From positions 3,658,001-3,722,000 of the forward strand of contig NZ_CP061947.1 in assembly GCF_014838715.1 (NCBI RefSeq): a DNA stretch of 64,000 nt. The letters are read 5' to 3'. Positions 61,730-64,000 of this stretch are shown here, one piece after another. Both the position numbers and the translations under genes were made by a program. This DNA is from Algoriphagus sp. Y33 (GTDB lineage Bacteria; Bacteroidota; Bacteroidia; Cytophagales; Cyclobacteriaceae). The notes beneath the pieces were generated by a model. It saw nothing but the letters and a program-made list of their open reading frames with translations. It searched no databases and was not told the origin of the DNA. The stretch's first letter is position 1, and every line of letters starts with the position of its first letter.

Positions 61730-63385
61730 TTATTCCAATAAACATATCGTCATATTTAAAGTCTCGGGTATTGTTTCAATTACTATGGGAGAGCCTTTTA
61801 TTACCGTGCCGGCAGGCAATAAGGAATTCTGAATTTCTACATAATACACTCCATTGCAATTAGTGGGACCGGAACTACCCTCAGGATAATATTCGCATGA
61901 AAATGAAGTGTCCGTAAATTCAAATGCATTCTGCTGAAAGTTAGGGAATAGCGGAACTCCATCTTTTACCCACCTATATTCAGTAACACCTTGGGTATTT
62001 ATACCCAAATCAGTATTGAGGACTAAAAAATCACCTTCTCTGACACTAACATAAACAGTATCTGTAGAAGCCTTCTGCGGAAGAAAATGAGATTGGTCGG
62101 GGAAATGGGGAGCCATATCAATAAAACTCTCTATAGAAAAATTATTGTTGGCTAAATATACGTGGTTGATTCCCGAAGTATAAATACATGGTGGTAAAGT
62201 ACCCGTAAATTGATTATTTTGAAGGTTTAAAATCAGAAGATTTGGAAAAGAACAAAAATAATCAGGGACAGGTCCTGTAAGCTGATTATCATATACCCTA
62301 AAATGGTACAGATTAGTAAGGTTTGAGAAAGAAGCAGGGATTGGCCCAGTGAAGTTTGACCCCATCAATTCCAAATACTCCAGATCAAGTAAATTTCCGA
62401 TTGAGGAAGGGAGATTGCCCTCAAGTTTTGTGAAGAACAAAGCCAATACTTTCAATTTGGTAAGATTCCCTATATTGGCAGGAATCGGTCCTGTCAGGTA
62501 GTTGGAATGAAGGGCCAGATATTCCAGATTTGTCAAATTAACTATAGACTCGGGAATTGTTGACCAATTGATCACGCTGCTGTTTAGATACAGTAACTTT
62601 AGGTTCACAAGATTTCCAATGGATTGGGGGATGTATTTGTATAAATTATTCACTGACAAGTCCAAAGACTCCAAGTGGACAAGATTGCCGATACTTTCAG
62701 GGATTTCACCCAACACCTTGTTTGAGGACATAAAAATCCCCGTAACGTTTCCATTGGCATTGGTATGGATCCCATAAAAGCCCGAGACGTCTTGTATTAC
62801 ATTTGGATTGGCACTACTCCAACCGGTATTATTTGTCCAGTTTGCCCCATTTGTTGCCTGATAGAAATCCATGAGCGCATCATACTCTGCCTGAGTAGGC
62901 AGACCGGCCGACATCGTTGTTTGGGACATGCTTTCCTGCTTTGCTGTCTTGCCCATGCCCGTTTGGATGGATTGCAACTCCTCTTGCTTTCTCTGTTCCA
63001 AACGTAATTTTTCCTGCTGGATTATCTCCGCCTGCATTTGCTCGAATGCCACCAATTCCTGCTTTTGCTCCGGTGTAAGTTGTGGTACTGCCAATTCTCC
63101 ATTCTCCCTAGGCATTATCTCGCCCTGTCCGCCACCGGGGGCTATTACATTTATCAAAGTATCAACCCCATAAGGTTCAGACAATTCAAAAAGAGGAACA
63201 TTGTATGAAAAATCATCCATAAATGGACCGCCCATCTCATTTGTACTAAGCAATGAAAACCAACTGTATTCCAGGGTCGAGGTGCCTGATGTCAATGCAA
63301 GTAATTGCCCGGACCCCATCGGTAAGGTAAATATCAACAATAGAAAAAATGCGATACTTTTCTTATGCTTATTCATAAACAACAT
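61730..63385 (-). CDS. Secreted leucine-rich-repeat protein, paralog
   Basis: A 551-residue protein with a signal peptide (IAFFLLLIFTLPMGSGQLLA). A Gln/Glu-rich linker (QKQELVAFEQMQAEIIQQEK) precedes the same LRR cap as its neighbour (AEYDALMDFYQATNGANWTNNTGW). About 8 repeats of 23-24 residues follow (LxxLExLxLxxNxLTGPIPxxIGN), then a C-terminal Ig-like region (YRWVKDGVPLF) ending NMTICLLE. Likely secreted or surface-bound. It lies 35 bp after the small membrane protein gene. Confidence 0.85.
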   Translation of the reverse strand: MLFMNKHKKSIAFFLLLIFTLPMGSGQLLALTSGTSTLEYSWFSLLSTNEMGGPFMDDFSYNVPLFELSEPYGVDTLINVIAPGGGQGEIMPRENGELAVPQLTPEQKQELVAFEQMQAEIIQQEKLRLEQRKQEELQSIQTGMGKTAKQESMSQTTMSAGLPTQAEYDALMDFYQATNGANWTNNTGWSSANPNVIQDVSGFYGIHTNANGNVTGIFMSSNKVLGEIPESIGNLVHLESLDLSVNNLYKYIPQSIGNLVNLKLLYLNSSVINWSTIPESIVNLTNLEYLALHSNYLTGPIPANIGNLTKLKVLALFFTKLEGNLPSSIGNLLDLEYLELMGSNFTGPIPASFSNLTNLYHFRVYDNQLTGPVPDYFCSFPNLLILNLQNNQFTGTLPPCIYTSGINHVYLANNNFSIESFIDMAPHFPDQSHFLPQKASTDTVYVSVREGDFLVLNTDLGINTQGVTEYRWVKDGVPLFPNFQQNAFEFTDTSFSCEYYPEGSSGPTNCNGVYYVEIQNSLLPAGTVIKGSPIVIETIPETLNMTICLLE

Positions 63386-63419
63386 ATAAACTGGTTTAAA
63401 TTAAATAGGAACTGCTTTT

Positions 63420-63656
63420 CTATATTTCCCTGTTCTTCATACTGATGACCCGTTTGGCCATGGCTTGCTTTTTGCCCCCCTCTAACTCCACCATCTCACC
63501 ATCTATCTCCTTAATAAATTGCGGTTCAAATCCTTCTTGATCCAAATTTTCATTTAAATCAGAACAGATTGGACTGTACGTTAGCCAAAAAGGAACTAAA
63601 AACCATAAGAAAACCCCTACCCTGTTTTTTATCCATTTTGATAAATAACAAATCAC
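63420..63656 (-). CDS. Small single-pass membrane protein of the LRR cassette
   Basis: A 78-residue protein from a GTG that overlaps the upstream stop (GTGA), with one hydrophobic segment (VGVFLWFLVPFWLTYS, about 13-28) and a charged C-terminus. No family is recognised. Translational coupling and the duplicated, decayed copy at 61278-61390 suggest it was a genuine part of the cassette. Confidence 0.55.
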   Translation of the reverse strand: MICYLSKWIKNRVGVFLWFLVPFWLTYSPICSDLNENLDQEGFEPQFIKEIDGEMVELEGGKKQAMAKRVISMKNREI

Positions 63657-64000
63657 AGCTCTCCTACATCCTTCAGATAATACTCTACCTTCTCATTACC
63701 CTTTTCCTCCAATCCATCCGGCGGAACCAACTCTTTCACTTCTTTTCTGATTTTCTTAAATGAACCGATCTCAAAGCCGATTTTCAGCTGGACCCTACTT
63801 TTATATAAACTGGATTTCTTGTCAAAAAAGGGATCAATCGATCCTATCACCACTGACCGGATTGTAGTGCCCATCGGGATGGTTCTCCCAAGCGCGAAGT
63901 TGGAAGCCCAGGCTTTTCCATCAAAATCCCTAGACTCATAGCCTGAGGGATTGGTGATGGTAACTTGATTTCGGTTTACTGTGCCCTGTGCAAACCAGTT
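63653..64000 (-). CDS. C-terminal part of an unidentified protein (5' truncated by window edge)
   Basis: The minus-strand frame is open from the window edge to a TGA at 63653, giving about 115 residues (NWFAQGTVNRNQVTITNPSG, FDGKAWASNFALGRTIPMG, VQLKIGFEIGSFKKIRKEV). The domain is not recognised. It resembles secreted or cell-envelope proteins of the LRR cassette and was partly duplicated at 61388-61630. Confidence 0.65.
   Translation of the reverse strand, partial: NWFAQGTVNRNQVTITNPSGYESRDFDGKAWASNFALGRTIPMGTTIRSVVIGSIDPFFDKKSSLYKSRVQLKIGFEIGSFKKIRKEVKELVPPDGLEEKGNEKVEYYLKDVGEL

Overview
The window looks like chromosomal and accessory DNA of a Bacteroidota bacterium, probably Cytophagales-like. 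The evidence is a SusC/SusD pair driven by an ECF sigma/FecR pair, a Bacteroidetes-type mobilization module, an integrase without the first catalytic arginine, and DUF5916 and plant-type LRR surface proteins. The lineage is my inference from gene families, not from a marker gene.

Layout. (1) 0.3-16.6 kb, minus strand: a carbohydrate-uptake locus. It runs ECF sigma, FecR, SusC, SusD, a BNR-type propeller, a soluble sugar dehydrogenase fused to cytochrome c, an Nramp-like membrane protein, an SDR epimerase, a DapA-family lyase, a second propeller and a Tat-exported Gfo/Idh/MocA oxidoreductase. I recognise no classical glycoside hydrolase in it. (2) 16.7-20.7 kb, minus strand: a mobilization module with coupling ATPase, relaxase, ribbon-helix-helix accessory protein and a small conserved protein. 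An inverted-repeat-rich candidate oriT lies between the last two. (3) 21.15-31.8 kb, plus strand: six tightly packed genes that look like one transcription unit, namely SbcD, SbcC, an OLD-family ATPase/TOPRIM nuclease, a KTSC-like small protein, and a second OLD nuclease overlapping a UvrD-like helicase. The last pair has the architecture of the Gabija anti-phage system (GajA/GajB). This nuclease island is the most interesting part of the window. (4) 31.8-32.75 kb: transposase debris and a 113-bp tandem repeat. (5) 32.9-39.4 kb, plus strand: a Cus/Czc-type metal efflux operon with two extra His-rich small proteins. (6) 39.6-56.1 kb, minus strand: a second metal/stress block with a two-component system, ChrA, a complete RND tripartite pump, a DUF5916 protein, a ferric-iron-type ABC importer, a LamG-like lipoprotein and a DUF1259 protein. 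A 17-bp motif recurs near the starts of three transcription units here. (7) 56.2-57.25 kb: a broken DUF1016 nuclease gene, a tRNA 3'-end fragment and a strong terminator. (8) 57.3-59.0 kb: a tyrosine integrase and an HTH protein, probably the end of another integrated element. (9) 59.3-64.0 kb, minus strand: two secreted LRR proteins in a duplicated cassette whose upstream gene runs off the window.

Taken together, region 1 is an ordinary sensing, uptake and oxidation locus. Regions 2 to 8 look like layered mobile DNA carrying phage defence and metal resistance. Base composition changes sharply inside region 3: sbcCD is clearly richer in G+C than the OLD gene behind it. This suggests the operon was assembled from different sources.
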